A stretch of 34,228 bases of DNA. Origin: Clostridia bacterium. GTDB lineage: Bacteria > Bacillota > Clostridia > TANB77 > CAG-508. The notes under the pieces were generated by a model. The model saw nothing but the letters and a program-made list of their open reading frames with translations, was not told where the DNA came from and did not search any database. The position numbers were made by a program, and so were the translations under genes. This document shows, one piece after another, positions 1 to 7,330 of this stretch. Positions within the stretch are counted from its first letter, which is position 1; each line of letters opens with the position of its first letter. The stretch covers positions 1 to 34,228 of the forward strand of contig JAFRDD010000094.1 in NCBI GenBank assembly GCA_017404025.1. Direction: 5' to 3'.

Positions 1-68
1 ATACTTATTAGCAATAATAATGCTATTGCTACTACTATAATTTTTTTGTTCTTTTGTTTTCTTACCAT
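1..68 (-). CDS. N-terminus of a membrane-anchored or secreted protein (partial)
   Basis: An ATG at 66-68 on the minus strand is preceded by a good ribosome-binding site (AGAGGA about 8 bases upstream) and opens a frame that stays open to the window edge. The 22 visible residues are a basic start (MVRKQKNKK) followed by a hydrophobic run rich in Ile, Val and Leu, the layout of a signal peptide or single N-terminal membrane anchor. Nothing further can be said about function because the rest lies outside the window. A possible promoter is described at 280-308, which would give a long leader of about 200 bases. Confidence 0.6.
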   Translation of the reverse strand, partial: MVRKQKNKKIIVVAIALLLLIS

Positions 69-237
69 TCTTTTTTCCTCTCTTTCTTTTTTTAATTTCA
101 TTTGTTTTACACACTTTTTAATTATTTTCGTGTGATTTTTTTGTATTTTACTCTTATTTTTTCCCCCCTTTTCTTTTGTATATTTTTTGCTATTTCCTAA
201 AGTATAGTATTTTACTGTGTTTTAAGATTTTTATTCC

Positions 238-264
238 GTTCTTTAAGTAACTAACTTAAAGAAC
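238..264. repeat. Inverted repeat, copy 1 of a pair
   Basis: The arms GTTCTTTAAGT and ACTTAAAGAAC are perfectly complementary (11 bp) around a 5-base loop. The whole unit recurs in opposite orientation at 417-442. On the plus strand it is followed by a short T-run, so it could also act as a weak terminator. On the minus strand it falls just after the predicted start of transcription for the gene at 68, where an operator or leader hairpin would sit. Confidence 0.6.
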
Positions 265-279
265 TTTTTCTATACTTAT

Positions 280-308
280 ATTAAAACATTAACCTTTAAA
301 ATTTTCAA
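280..308 (-). promoter_or_regulatory. Candidate promoter for the gene at 1-68
   Basis: On the minus strand TTGAAA (303-308) and TTTAAT (280-285) are separated by 17 bases. The -10 box is weak. A perfect Spo0A-box match lies 15 bases upstream of the -35, so this may be a Spo0A-influenced promoter. Confidence 0.35.
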
Positions 309-322
309 TACTTTTAGAGAAT

Positions 323-331
323 TTTGTCGAA
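323..331 (+). promoter_or_regulatory. Spo0A box match
   Basis: TTTGTCGAA matches the established 0A-box consensus TTTGTCRAA at all nine positions. It sits about 50 bases upstream of the transcription start implied by the candidate promoter 280-308. In DNA this AT-rich the CG-containing core is not expected often by chance, but binding is inferred. Confidence 0.4.
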
Positions 332-416
332 AAAAATTGTTAGAAATTTTTTACATTTTTTTAAAAGTGAATATGTTCAAATCTTAGATATAAATTAATA
401 ATTCATGATATTGCTT

Positions 417-442
417 GTTCTTTAAGTTAGTTACTTAAGGAC
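417..442. repeat. Inverted repeat, copy 2 of a pair
   Basis: This is the reverse complement of the unit at 238-264 with one base missing and one substitution; 22 bases match exactly. The two copies bracket about 150 bases containing the 0A box and candidate promoter, like a pair of regulator sites or the ends of a very small non-autonomous element. Confidence 0.55.
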
Positions 443-460
443 TGAAAAAGGTGGTATAAC

Positions 461-502
461 TATCAAGAATGTAAACTTAAATACATCTTGATAACTTTTT
501 TT
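461..502 (+). terminator. Intrinsic terminator-like hairpin
   Basis: TATCAAGAATGTA (461-473) pairs with TACATCTTGATA (482-493) with a single bulged base, followed by seven T residues. The orientation is plus strand, although no plus-strand gene precedes it in the window. Confidence 0.45.
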
Positions 503-557
503 ATAGATAATATTGTTTTTAATTTATATCTTAAAAATGTAGATAAAAAATTTCCAT

Positions 558-602
558 AAAAATCGCCTTGAACTTATTTCTAAATTCAAAGCGTGATTTT
601 TT
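558..602 (-). terminator. Terminator of the trmFO operon (possibly bidirectional)
   Basis: A stem built from AAAATCGCCTTGAA and TTCAAAGCGTGATTTT, with one mismatch and one bulge, has T-runs on both sides. It lies 35 bases beyond the trmFO stop codon in the direction of transcription. Confidence 0.65.
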
Positions 603-636
603 ATAATTTTGCAACTGCGTTTGTTATTTTCGTATA

Positions 637-2001
637 TTAATTTATTTCTTTCAAACTTCTATCTGCATAACATTGATATCGTAATTTTTTATCTCTTATC
701 CTATTTCCTTCTAATTCTGGAAGTATTCCAAAATTTGCATTCATAGGTTGGAATTTTTCGTTTGGTGTAGAAATGTATTTTGCTAAAGCTCCTATTACTG
801 TATTTTCTGAAAAAATAATTTTGTCACATTTTTGAAAATCATTTTTAAAAACATTTGCTGCATTTAGTGCTGCCACCATTCCTGATGATATTGATTCTAC
901 ATATCCTTCAACACCTGTTATTTGTCCTGCAAAATATATATTTTTATTTATTTTTAAATTGTATGTTTCATCTAATAATTGGGTTGAATTTATGTAAGTA
1001 TTTCTATGCATTACTCCATATTTTACAAATTCTGCATTTTGAAGTCCAGGTATCATAGAAAATACTCTTTTTTGCTCTCCAAACTTTAAATTTGTTTGAA
1101 ATCCCACTATATTGTAAATACTCGCTTTACTATCATCTTGCCTTAATTGTACAATAGCATATGGTCTTTTAGCATATCTTGGATCATCAAATCCAACTGG
1201 CTTTAATGGTCCAAAACGTAAAGTATCCAAACCTCTTTTTGCCATTATTTCAATTGGCATACAACCTTCAAAAATTTCTTTTTTTTCAAAATCATGTAAA
1301 GTAACTACTTCAGCTTCTATTAATTCTTTACAAAAATTTTCATATTCTTCTTTATTCATTGGAAGATTTATATAACTTTTTTCATCTTGATTTTCTATTC
1401 TATTTTTCCACTCTTCTATACTTTCATCTTTCTTTTTTTCTTGTTCATATCTATTACCATAAAAAGCTATATTAAAATCTATACTCTCTTTACTAACTAT
1501 TGGTGCTGCTGCATCATAAAAATACAATTTATCTTGTCCTGTTATTTTAGAAATATTTTCGGCAAGTTTGCTTGATGTAAGTGGCCCTGTTGCAATAATT
1601 ACAATTCCATCTTTTGAAATTTCTTCAATATTAGTAATTTCCTCATGTATTATTTCTATTAATTTATCTTGTTCCAAATTTTTTGTTACTTCTTCGGCAA
1701 ATTTTTCTCTATCTACAGCTAATGCTTGCCCAGCAGGAACAGCTACTTCATCTGCCACTTTTATAAGTAATGAATTTAATCTTCTTAATTCTTCTTTTAA
1801 TAATCCACATGCATTTGTTAATAAATTTGATTTAAACGAATTACTACATACTATCTCTGCTAAATTATTATTACTATGAGCTTCAGAAAATTTTTTAGGT
1901 TTCATTTCATATAATTTTACTTTTATTCCTTTTTTTGCAATTTGATATGCTGCTTCGCATCCAGCTAAACCTCCACCAATAACTGTTATATAATCTTTCA
2001 T
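637..2001 (-). CDS. trmFO: tRNA (uracil-54-C5) methyltransferase, folate- and FAD-dependent
   Basis: TrmFO makes ribothymidine at position 54 of the tRNA T-loop using methylenetetrahydrofolate as carbon donor and FAD/NADH, in the cytosol. The 454-residue length is normal. The N-terminus carries the FAD-binding GGGLAG at residues 9-14 and an acidic strand end (LYE), then the conserved CSNSFKS block with Cys52; a second conserved Cys lies near residue 247 in FEGCMPIE, matching the catalytic cysteine region of Bacillus TrmFO. The HRNTYIN and FAGQITGVEGY blocks are also family hallmarks. A GAAGGGA ribosome-binding site sits 7 bases before the ATG. It is the second gene of a two-gene operon after the glycosyltransferase, with 14 bases between them. 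Confidence 0.97.
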   Translation of the reverse strand: MKDYITVIGGGLAGCEAAYQIAKKGIKVKLYEMKPKKFSEAHSNNNLAEIVCSNSFKSNLLTNACGLLKEELRRLNSLLIKVADEVAVPAGQALAVDREKFAEEVTKNLEQDKLIEIIHEEITNIEEISKDGIVIIATGPLTSSKLAENISKITGQDKLYFYDAAAPIVSKESIDFNIAFYGNRYEQEKKKDESIEEWKNRIENQDEKSYINLPMNKEEYENFCKELIEAEVVTLHDFEKKEIFEGCMPIEIMAKRGLDTLRFGPLKPVGFDDPRYAKRPYAIVQLRQDDSKASIYNIVGFQTNLKFGEQKRVFSMIPGLQNAEFVKYGVMHRNTYINSTQLLDETYNLKINKNIYFAGQITGVEGYVESISSGMVAALNAANVFKNDFQKCDKIIFSENTVIGALAKYISTPNEKFQPMNANFGILPELEGNRIRDKKLRYQCYADRSLKEIN

Positions 2002-2015
2002 ACATGTCCCTTCAT

Positions 2016-2750
2016 TTATTTTTTGTTTTTTCTCTCAGCTTTTAAAGTTTTTCTAATTCTTCTAAAATCTTTTACTGCTTGAATTCCTATTTTTGTTATT
2101 TTTTTCAAATTTATTGAATTAACTCCACCTTGTCTTGGTCTAAATGTAATAGACTTAAATTCTACATCTTCCTTATTTTCTAACATTAATACAGTTAACA
2201 TTACATTAGATAAATTAAAATGTTCTGGTATCATAGGATAATATTTTTCTAAAGTTTCTTTTTTTATTAATCTAAATGGTGTATTAGCATCAGTTACTTT
2301 TAAGTGAAAAATCAAAAATAAAACCAATTTCAAAACTTTAGTAACTATTATTCTTGAAAATCCATCTTCTCTACCTTTTCTGTGTCCAATAACAGCTGAA
2401 TGATTAGCTCTATTATCCCAAAAAGTCCAAAACTCAGATGATAAAGTTTGTCCATCAGAATCAGTTTGAAAAATATATTTTGCATTATTATCTAATGCAT
2501 ATTTATATCCAAAAAGTACAGTATCACCATGTCCACCATTTTTCTTATCTAAAGCAATTAAGTTTGGTAATGTTTTTTCAAGTTCTTTTAGTTTACTTAA
2601 AGTAGAATCTTTTGAACCATCATTAATTATTACTAATTTTGAATCGTTTCCTATTTTTTCGACTACTTCGTGCCATTCTCTTGCAACTGTTTCGATGTTT
2701 TGCTCTTCATTATATGCTGGTATTACTATATATAAATTATCCTTTTCCAC
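2016..2750 (-). CDS. Family 2 glycosyltransferase, dolichol-phosphate mannosyltransferase-like
   Basis: A 244-residue GT-A glycosyltransferase of the DPM1/GtrB type that would transfer a sugar from a nucleotide donor, probably to a lipid phosphate. The N-terminal YIVIPAYNEEQNI strand, the INDGSKDST block and the metal-binding DSD in TDSDGQ (about residues 97-99) are all present. The C-terminus is strongly basic and there is no clear pair of C-terminal membrane helices, unlike GtrB. I chose the GTG at 2748-2750 because AAGGGGGA lies 6 bases upstream; an upstream in-frame ATG at 2816 falls inside the -35 box and cannot be the start. First gene of the operon with trmFO. The acceptor is unknown. 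Confidence 0.85.
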   Translation of the reverse strand: MEKDNLYIVIPAYNEEQNIETVAREWHEVVEKIGNDSKLVIINDGSKDSTLSKLKELEKTLPNLIALDKKNGGHGDTVLFGYKYALDNNAKYIFQTDSDGQTLSSEFWTFWDNRANHSAVIGHRKGREDGFSRIIVTKVLKLVLFLIFHLKVTDANTPFRLIKKETLEKYYPMIPEHFNLSNVMLTVLMLENKEDVEFKSITFRPRQGGVNSINLKKITKIGIQAVKDFRRIRKTLKAERKNKK

Positions 2751-2787
2751 AAAAATCCCCCTTATCAATTTAATTTTACTAAACATT

Positions 2788-2816
2788 ATACTATTATAAA
2801 GAATATTATTTGTCAA
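2788..2816 (-). promoter_or_regulatory. Promoter of the glycosyltransferase-trmFO operon
   Basis: On the minus strand a perfect TTGACA (2811-2816) and TAGTAT (2788-2793) are separated by 17 bases. It faces away from the divergent promoter at 2837-2865. Confidence 0.7.
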
Positions 2817-2836
2817 GAAATTCTATAATATGTCTA

Positions 2837-2865
2837 TTGCTATTTTATGTAAAATATAGTATACT
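2837..2865 (+). promoter_or_regulatory. Promoter of the cysteine-rich small gene
   Basis: TTGCTA (2837-2842), a 17-base spacer and TATACT (2860-2865) form a sigma-A type promoter about 65 bases before the start codon at 2929. Confidence 0.7.
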
Positions 2866-2872
2866 TTAATTG

Positions 2873-2895
2873 GTGCGAAGTATTTCGACTTGCAC
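2873..2895 (+). other. Leader hairpin upstream of the cysteine-rich gene
   Basis: GTGC-G-AAGT (2873-2881) can pair with ACTTGCAC (2888-2895) with one bulged G. It would be at the very 5' end of the transcript, so it may stabilise the mRNA or serve as a regulator site. Confidence 0.35.
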
Positions 2896-2928
2896 ATAAC
2901 CGTTGTTTTATCCAAAGGAGAAATCAGC

Positions 2929-3147
2929 ATGGAAAAACGTTATTATGACTGTGTTGCATGCACAGACAAAAACTGTGCTATCTGTCCCGCTTGTGGAAAC
3001 AATCCCAATATGCGGGATGTAACAGACAGCTACAGGGCAGGAGTAAACAATCAAACAAGAACGCCATATTATTCTAGAACAGTCATCCCAAGATATGACC
3101 CAGATGGCAATTTTGTAGGCTATGCCTACAACAAAAACGGCGAATAA
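2929..3147 (+). CDS. Small cysteine-rich protein, putative metal-binding
   Basis: A 72-residue protein of unrecognised family. Its N-terminal third contains five cysteines at residues 8, 11, 16, 19 and 22 (C-x2-C-x4-C-x2-C-x2-C), a spacing typical of zinc or iron-sulphur binding knuckles; the rest is polar, Tyr- and Asn-rich, with no membrane segment. AAAGGAGAA lies 7 bases before the ATG. It is a stand-alone plus-strand gene with its own promoter, leader hairpin and terminator, set between two minus-strand operons. Its base composition (roughly 40-45% G+C) is clearly higher than every neighbour, which suggests recent acquisition or strong codon constraint. An upstream in-frame ATG at 2890 lacks a ribosome-binding site. 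Confidence 0.75.
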   Translation: MEKRYYDCVACTDKNCAICPACGNNPNMRDVTDSYRAGVNNQTRTPYYSRTVIPRYDPDGNFVGYAYNKNGE

Positions 3148-3155
3148 CAACGGAA

Positions 3156-3180
3156 GGCAGGCTGGTTTTTCCAGTCTGCC
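3156..3180. terminator. G+C-rich hairpin between convergent genes
   Basis: GGCAGGCTGG and CCAGTCTGCC form a 10-bp stem (one G-U pair) with a T5 loop, between the convergent ends of the cysteine-rich gene and the SNF2 helicase. The following T content is modest on both strands. Confidence 0.6.
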
Positions 3181-3189
3181 TATTCTTGT

Positions 3190-6159
3190 TTATTCAAATA
3201 AATTCATTATTTCTTCTTTTGACAATTTATTTATAAATGACATTCTTGTATCTAGCACATTATCAATCAATGTTGATTTTTTCTTTTGAAGTTCATATAT
3301 TTTTTCTTCAATTGAATTATTTGTAATTAATTTATATACTTGAACATTATTTTTCTGTCCTATTCTATAAGCTCTATCTGTTGCTTGATTTTCTGTTGAC
3401 AGATTCCACCATGGATCGTAATGAATTACCATATCTGCTCCAGTAAGATTTAATCCTGTTCCACCAGCTTTTAAAGAAATTAAAAACACTTTAATATCTT
3501 GATTTTCATTAAATTCATCAACCATTTTTATTCTTTCATCAACCTTTGTAGAACCTGTTAATTTTAAATAATTAATTTTTAATTCTTTTAATTTTTTTTC
3601 AATAATATCAAACATAGACGTATACCCTGAAAATACTAATAATCTGTGTCCACCTTTTGTTGCATCTTCTATTAATTCCATGCATTGTTCTAATTTACTA
3701 CTGCCATCTTCATAGTTATTAATAAATAAACTTGGGTGACAACAAATCTGTCTTAATCTAGTAAGAATAGCAAGTATTTTCATTCTACTTTTTTCATATC
3801 CACGTGTTTTTATTTCTGTATTTAACTCTTCTTTTGCCTGTACTAAATAAGACATATATATTTTTCTTTGTTCTTCGCACATTTCATTATTAAGTACTGT
3901 AACAGTTTTTTCTGGTAACTCTTTTAATACTTCTTTTTTAGTTCTTCTTAATACAAATGGTTCAATTAACATTTTTAATCTTTCCATTGCCCTTATATCT
4001 TCTTCTTTTACAATTGGAACTTCATATGTATTTCTAAATTTTTTATATGTATATAAATATCCTGGCATAACAAAATCAAATATAGACCATAATTCTGCTA
4101 ATGAATTTTCTATAGGTGTTCCTGTCAAAGCATAACGTGTATCTGCTTTTATTTCTTTTACAGATTTTGCATTTTGAGTATTACTATTTTTTAAATATTG
4201 AGCCTCATCCGCAATTATAAATCTAAATTGATAATCTTTTTCTTTGTATATTTCAATATCTCTTTTTAATAAATCATATGATGTAATTACAATATCATAA
4301 TTGTCTATTTGTTCTATTAGTTTTGCTCTATCACTAGCGCTACCTTTAATAACTAATGTTTTTAAATCACTTGCGAACTTTTCCGCTTCTTTTTTCCAAT
4401 TCAAAGCTAATGAACTAGGAGAAACAACTAAAGACGCTCTTTTTTTTGATTCTTTTTTATTATTTTGAATATAATCTATAATTATAGAAAGCATTTGTAT
4501 GGTCTTTCCAAGCCCCATATCATCTGCAAGTACTCCTCCAAAGCCATAATTGTCCAAAACTTTTAACCATCTGAATCCTGTTTTTTGATAATATCTTAAG
4601 ATACTATCTAAATTTTTTGGTATTTGTATTTCATCTTCTATTGTATCTTTATTCAAGCTATTTACAACTTCTCTATATTCTGTATTTTTACTTATATCTG
4701 TTCCTTTTATTCCTTTTAAAAGTTGATTCAAATATAAACTTCTATTTTTAGGAAGTTTTATATTTCCTTTCGATAAATCTTTTAATTCTAAATCCATTCC
4801 ATTAATTAATTTATCTAAGAAATCTATTTCATTATTATCTTCTAATTCTAAAAAACTACCATCTTTTAATCTGTAAAACTTTCTTTTTAGTTTATATCTT
4901 TCCATTATTTCTTCTATTTCATTTAAATTTATATTTAAATTACTTAAGTCAATACTTAATAAATCGTTTTCTAGTTTTACACCTAAATTTCCTATTTGTG
5001 TTTGTTTAACTTCTTTTTGTTTAAAATTATCAGTTACTAAAACATCAAATTTTTGCATATAATAATTTATGTCTTCTGTTAAAAATTTATAAATCTCCTC
5101 ATCATTTGGTAATATAAATTTTAAATTTTTTATATCAACCATAAATCCCGTTTGTCTAAATGTATTTAAAGCTTCTGTTTCTTGCACTATATTTCTTGGG
5201 AAGTTAGTTTTTGTTTTTTCATCTAATGGATTAAATGAATTGTCTTCATAAACAAATTTAACATCACATGTAATATAATTATTAGAATCAAAATCTAAAA
5301 AAACTTTTACAGTTAAATCTTTTGGTCTATATTTTTCAATTTCATTTTCTTCAATATTTTTAAACTCCACAGCATCATTTATTTTAGGCATTATAATTGA
5401 AAAAAACTGTTTTAACTCTTCTTTTCCAAGCTTTGCTTCTGTTATATAGTTTTTTCTAAAAATTTCTATCATTTTTAATGTGGATTTTGAATATTTTTCA
5501 CTACATCTATATAATGATTTTTCTTTAAAAACATATTTATACTTTTTCCCGTTTATAATTGATATCTTAAATATGTCAATATTAGGATATATTTCATATT
5601 CATCATCTTCTAACTTTTTTAAAATATATTTTATTTGAGGATTTTCATCTATAAACTTAATTTTATTATCTGCATTTTCGTTGCCGAATTGCACTTTCGC
5701 ATTTTTTAATATTTCAAAAATTTCATCTAGTCCACTATTACTTAGTAATATACTAGATTCGTTTATTGTTTTTCCATAATATGCTAAATTGCTTGTGTTG
5801 GAATTTGCATATTTAATAATCTCCGCATATTTTAATAAAAATTTCAAAATTTCTTGTGATTCATCACTAAATACTTCTGATGTGTGAATAAAATCTAATT
5901 TCTCGCCATACTTAAATTTTTCTTTTCTTTCCATTCTAGTATAAAAATCTGATATATTTTTTATTTTATACATTCTATCTTTTCCAAGTTTAAATTCAAC
6001 TCTCATGGTTCCTATAAGTTTGTCATATAGAATAACTGGCTCTATTTTAATGTTTAATTTTTCTTGTAAATTAGCTTCAGTATTTTCTATATTATCAACC
6101 TCTTCATTATAAAATGTATTTACTATTTGTTTAAAATTTCTATATTTCGAACTTCCCAC
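3190..6159 (-). CDS. SNF2-family DNA helicase/translocase
   Basis: A 989-residue Swi2/Snf2-type ATPase that would move along double-stranded DNA or remodel protein-DNA complexes. The first ~500 residues resemble the bacterial SNF2-associated region; then come the helicase motifs: Walker A in ADDMGLGKT (about residue 545-552), the DEAQ box (about 650-653), LTGTPIENS, and in the second RecA-like domain GGTGLNLTGAD, YDPWWN and the arginine-finger motif QATDRAYRIGQ (about 930). All catalytic motifs look intact. Start is a GTG with AGAGGA 10 bases upstream. Monocistronic with its own strong promoter at 6194-6222; such genes are widespread in Firmicutes chromosomes and no nuclease or methylase partner is adjacent, so a phage-defence role is not indicated. 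Confidence 0.93.
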   Translation of the reverse strand: MGSSKYRNFKQIVNTFYNEEVDNIENTEANLQEKLNIKIEPVILYDKLIGTMRVEFKLGKDRMYKIKNISDFYTRMERKEKFKYGEKLDFIHTSEVFSDESQEILKFLLKYAEIIKYANSNTSNLAYYGKTINESSILLSNSGLDEIFEILKNAKVQFGNENADNKIKFIDENPQIKYILKKLEDDEYEIYPNIDIFKISIINGKKYKYVFKEKSLYRCSEKYSKSTLKMIEIFRKNYITEAKLGKEELKQFFSIIMPKINDAVEFKNIEENEIEKYRPKDLTVKVFLDFDSNNYITCDVKFVYEDNSFNPLDEKTKTNFPRNIVQETEALNTFRQTGFMVDIKNLKFILPNDEEIYKFLTEDINYYMQKFDVLVTDNFKQKEVKQTQIGNLGVKLENDLLSIDLSNLNINLNEIEEIMERYKLKRKFYRLKDGSFLELEDNNEIDFLDKLINGMDLELKDLSKGNIKLPKNRSLYLNQLLKGIKGTDISKNTEYREVVNSLNKDTIEDEIQIPKNLDSILRYYQKTGFRWLKVLDNYGFGGVLADDMGLGKTIQMLSIIIDYIQNNKKESKKRASLVVSPSSLALNWKKEAEKFASDLKTLVIKGSASDRAKLIEQIDNYDIVITSYDLLKRDIEIYKEKDYQFRFIIADEAQYLKNSNTQNAKSVKEIKADTRYALTGTPIENSLAELWSIFDFVMPGYLYTYKKFRNTYEVPIVKEEDIRAMERLKMLIEPFVLRRTKKEVLKELPEKTVTVLNNEMCEEQRKIYMSYLVQAKEELNTEIKTRGYEKSRMKILAILTRLRQICCHPSLFINNYEDGSSKLEQCMELIEDATKGGHRLLVFSGYTSMFDIIEKKLKELKINYLKLTGSTKVDERIKMVDEFNENQDIKVFLISLKAGGTGLNLTGADMVIHYDPWWNLSTENQATDRAYRIGQKNNVQVYKLITNNSIEEKIYELQKKKSTLIDNVLDTRMSFINKLSKEEIMNLFE

Positions 6160-6193
6160 TTTTTTATATTCCTCTCATTTTATTCGATTGAAT

Positions 6194-6222
6194 ATTATAT
6201 AATATTTTTGCCGATTTTGCAA
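6194..6222 (-). promoter_or_regulatory. Promoter of the SNF2 helicase gene
   Basis: On the minus strand TTGCAA (6217-6222), 17 bases, then a perfect TATAAT (6194-6199). Confidence 0.75.
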
Positions 6223-6271
6223 TAGGTATAGTTCTTTTAATTTTACTAATAACATTAATTTCTTTATTAAA

Positions 6272-7330
6272 CTATAACTGTAATTCCAACAAAACATATT
6301 CGTATTTATTTTCTATTATTTCTTTAACATAGTTTCTAGTTATTTTTCCATCTCTCATCAAGGCACCTATGCTAGGTAATCCACTTTTTTTCAATTCTTG
6401 AATTATACTGTATACTAAAACCTTTCCAAGCCCTACATGTTTTTTATCCACTCCCATGTACAACATTATATATTCTTTAGGTTTATTTTTCAATTTCAAT
6501 ATTTTTAAAATATTATATAAATTTAAATTATAAACTAAATTTTCATAATTTGGTATACTTATAAAAAATCCTACCATTTTTTCATTGTAATATGCTAGTT
6601 TTACCATATCCGGATTTATTATTTTATTGTAACTATTAAACATTTTAGTAAATTCTTCTTTTGATAAAGATTTATATATAGGAAAATCTTTATATAGGTC
6701 AGTTAATAAATAATATAATTCACCAAGTGTATCTTCAAACTTATTCATATCAATACTTTTTACAATATATCCTTTTTGAATAAATTCATTATATCTTTTT
6801 AAATATTTTTCATTTTCATAATCATAATCTAATGTTTGATATAAATTTGATGTATAATGTTCTGAAATATTATATCCATTATCCAAAAACATTTTTAAAT
6901 AATATTCTTTATTATAAGGTTCTCCTGTATATGGCATTTTATCAAACATATTAATTTTTAGCCTATATTTAATCCAAAATGAAGCATCTACAGGTCCTAT
7001 TATTTTTTTATAGTTATTTTTAACTGCAAATTCTTTAGCTTTCTCAAATAAAAATTCTGCTACACTTTCATCTTCTATACATTCAAAAAATCCAAAATAT
7101 GCAGTATCATCGTTGGGATATATCGTTATTGCAAATCTTCCAACAACGTTTTTATTATCATATATTAAAAATTTGTACAATGAAAAATATTTGCTAAGAG
7201 GATGTTTCTCTTCCAAAATCTTTTTCATTTCTGCTGGGTCTTCTGTATTATCGTTTTTATATATATTCTTTTTCAACTTAATAAAGTCTTTAATATAATT
7301 ATCTTCGAACTTAAATTGTATACATTTCAT
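6272..7330 (-). CDS. GNAT-fold acyltransferase-like protein, last gene of the lipid operon
   Basis: A 352-residue protein with the GNAT fold, resembling the YghO-type group of putative N-acyltransferases. The acetyl/acyl-CoA binding turn is visible as KKHVGLGKVLVY in the C-terminal domain, preceded by a beta strand (YIMLYMGV); an N-terminal domain contains IIGPVDASFWIKYRL, a block typical of this group. The ATG at 7330 overlaps the end of dikinase 1 by 20 bases, indicating translational coupling; GAAGAGG abuts this ATG with no spacer, so a TTG at 7360 in the same frame is an alternative start. As the seventh gene of the operon it may acylate the amine of a phosphoethanolamine-type head group, but that is a guess from context. 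Confidence 0.75.
   Translation of the reverse strand: MKCIQFKFEDNYIKDFIKLKKNIYKNDNTEDPAEMKKILEEKHPLSKYFSLYKFLIYDNKNVVGRFAITIYPNDDTAYFGFFECIEDESVAEFLFEKAKEFAVKNNYKKIIGPVDASFWIKYRLKINMFDKMPYTGEPYNKEYYLKMFLDNGYNISEHYTSNLYQTLDYDYENEKYLKRYNEFIQKGYIVKSIDMNKFEDTLGELYYLLTDLYKDFPIYKSLSKEEFTKMFNSYNKIINPDMVKLAYYNEKMVGFFISIPNYENLVYNLNLYNILKILKLKNKPKEYIMLYMGVDKKHVGLGKVLVYSIIQELKKSGLPSIGALMRDGKITRNYVKEIIENKYEYVLLELQL

Larger units (their letters stand above)
69..636. other. 568-bp intergenic region, no gene seen
   Basis: No plausible coding frame is visible on either strand. The region holds, from left to right, a minus-strand leader for the gene at 68, two related hairpin-forming repeats (238-264 and 417-442), a candidate minus-strand promoter (280-308), a perfect Spo0A-box match (323-331), a plus-strand hairpin with a T-run (461-502) and the trmFO terminator (558-602). 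A small plus-strand RNA ending at 502 is possible but no convincing promoter was found for it. Confidence 0.5.

Noticed and set aside
445..502. T-box-like AAGGTGGTATAAC before a terminator hairpin on the plus strand
   Set aside because: The T-box core beyond GGTGG does not match, there is no room for a specifier stem pattern I could identify, and no plus-strand gene follows.
3190..6159. SNF2 helicase as part of a phage-defence island
   Set aside because: No nuclease, methylase or other defence partner is adjacent; it is monocistronic among housekeeping genes.
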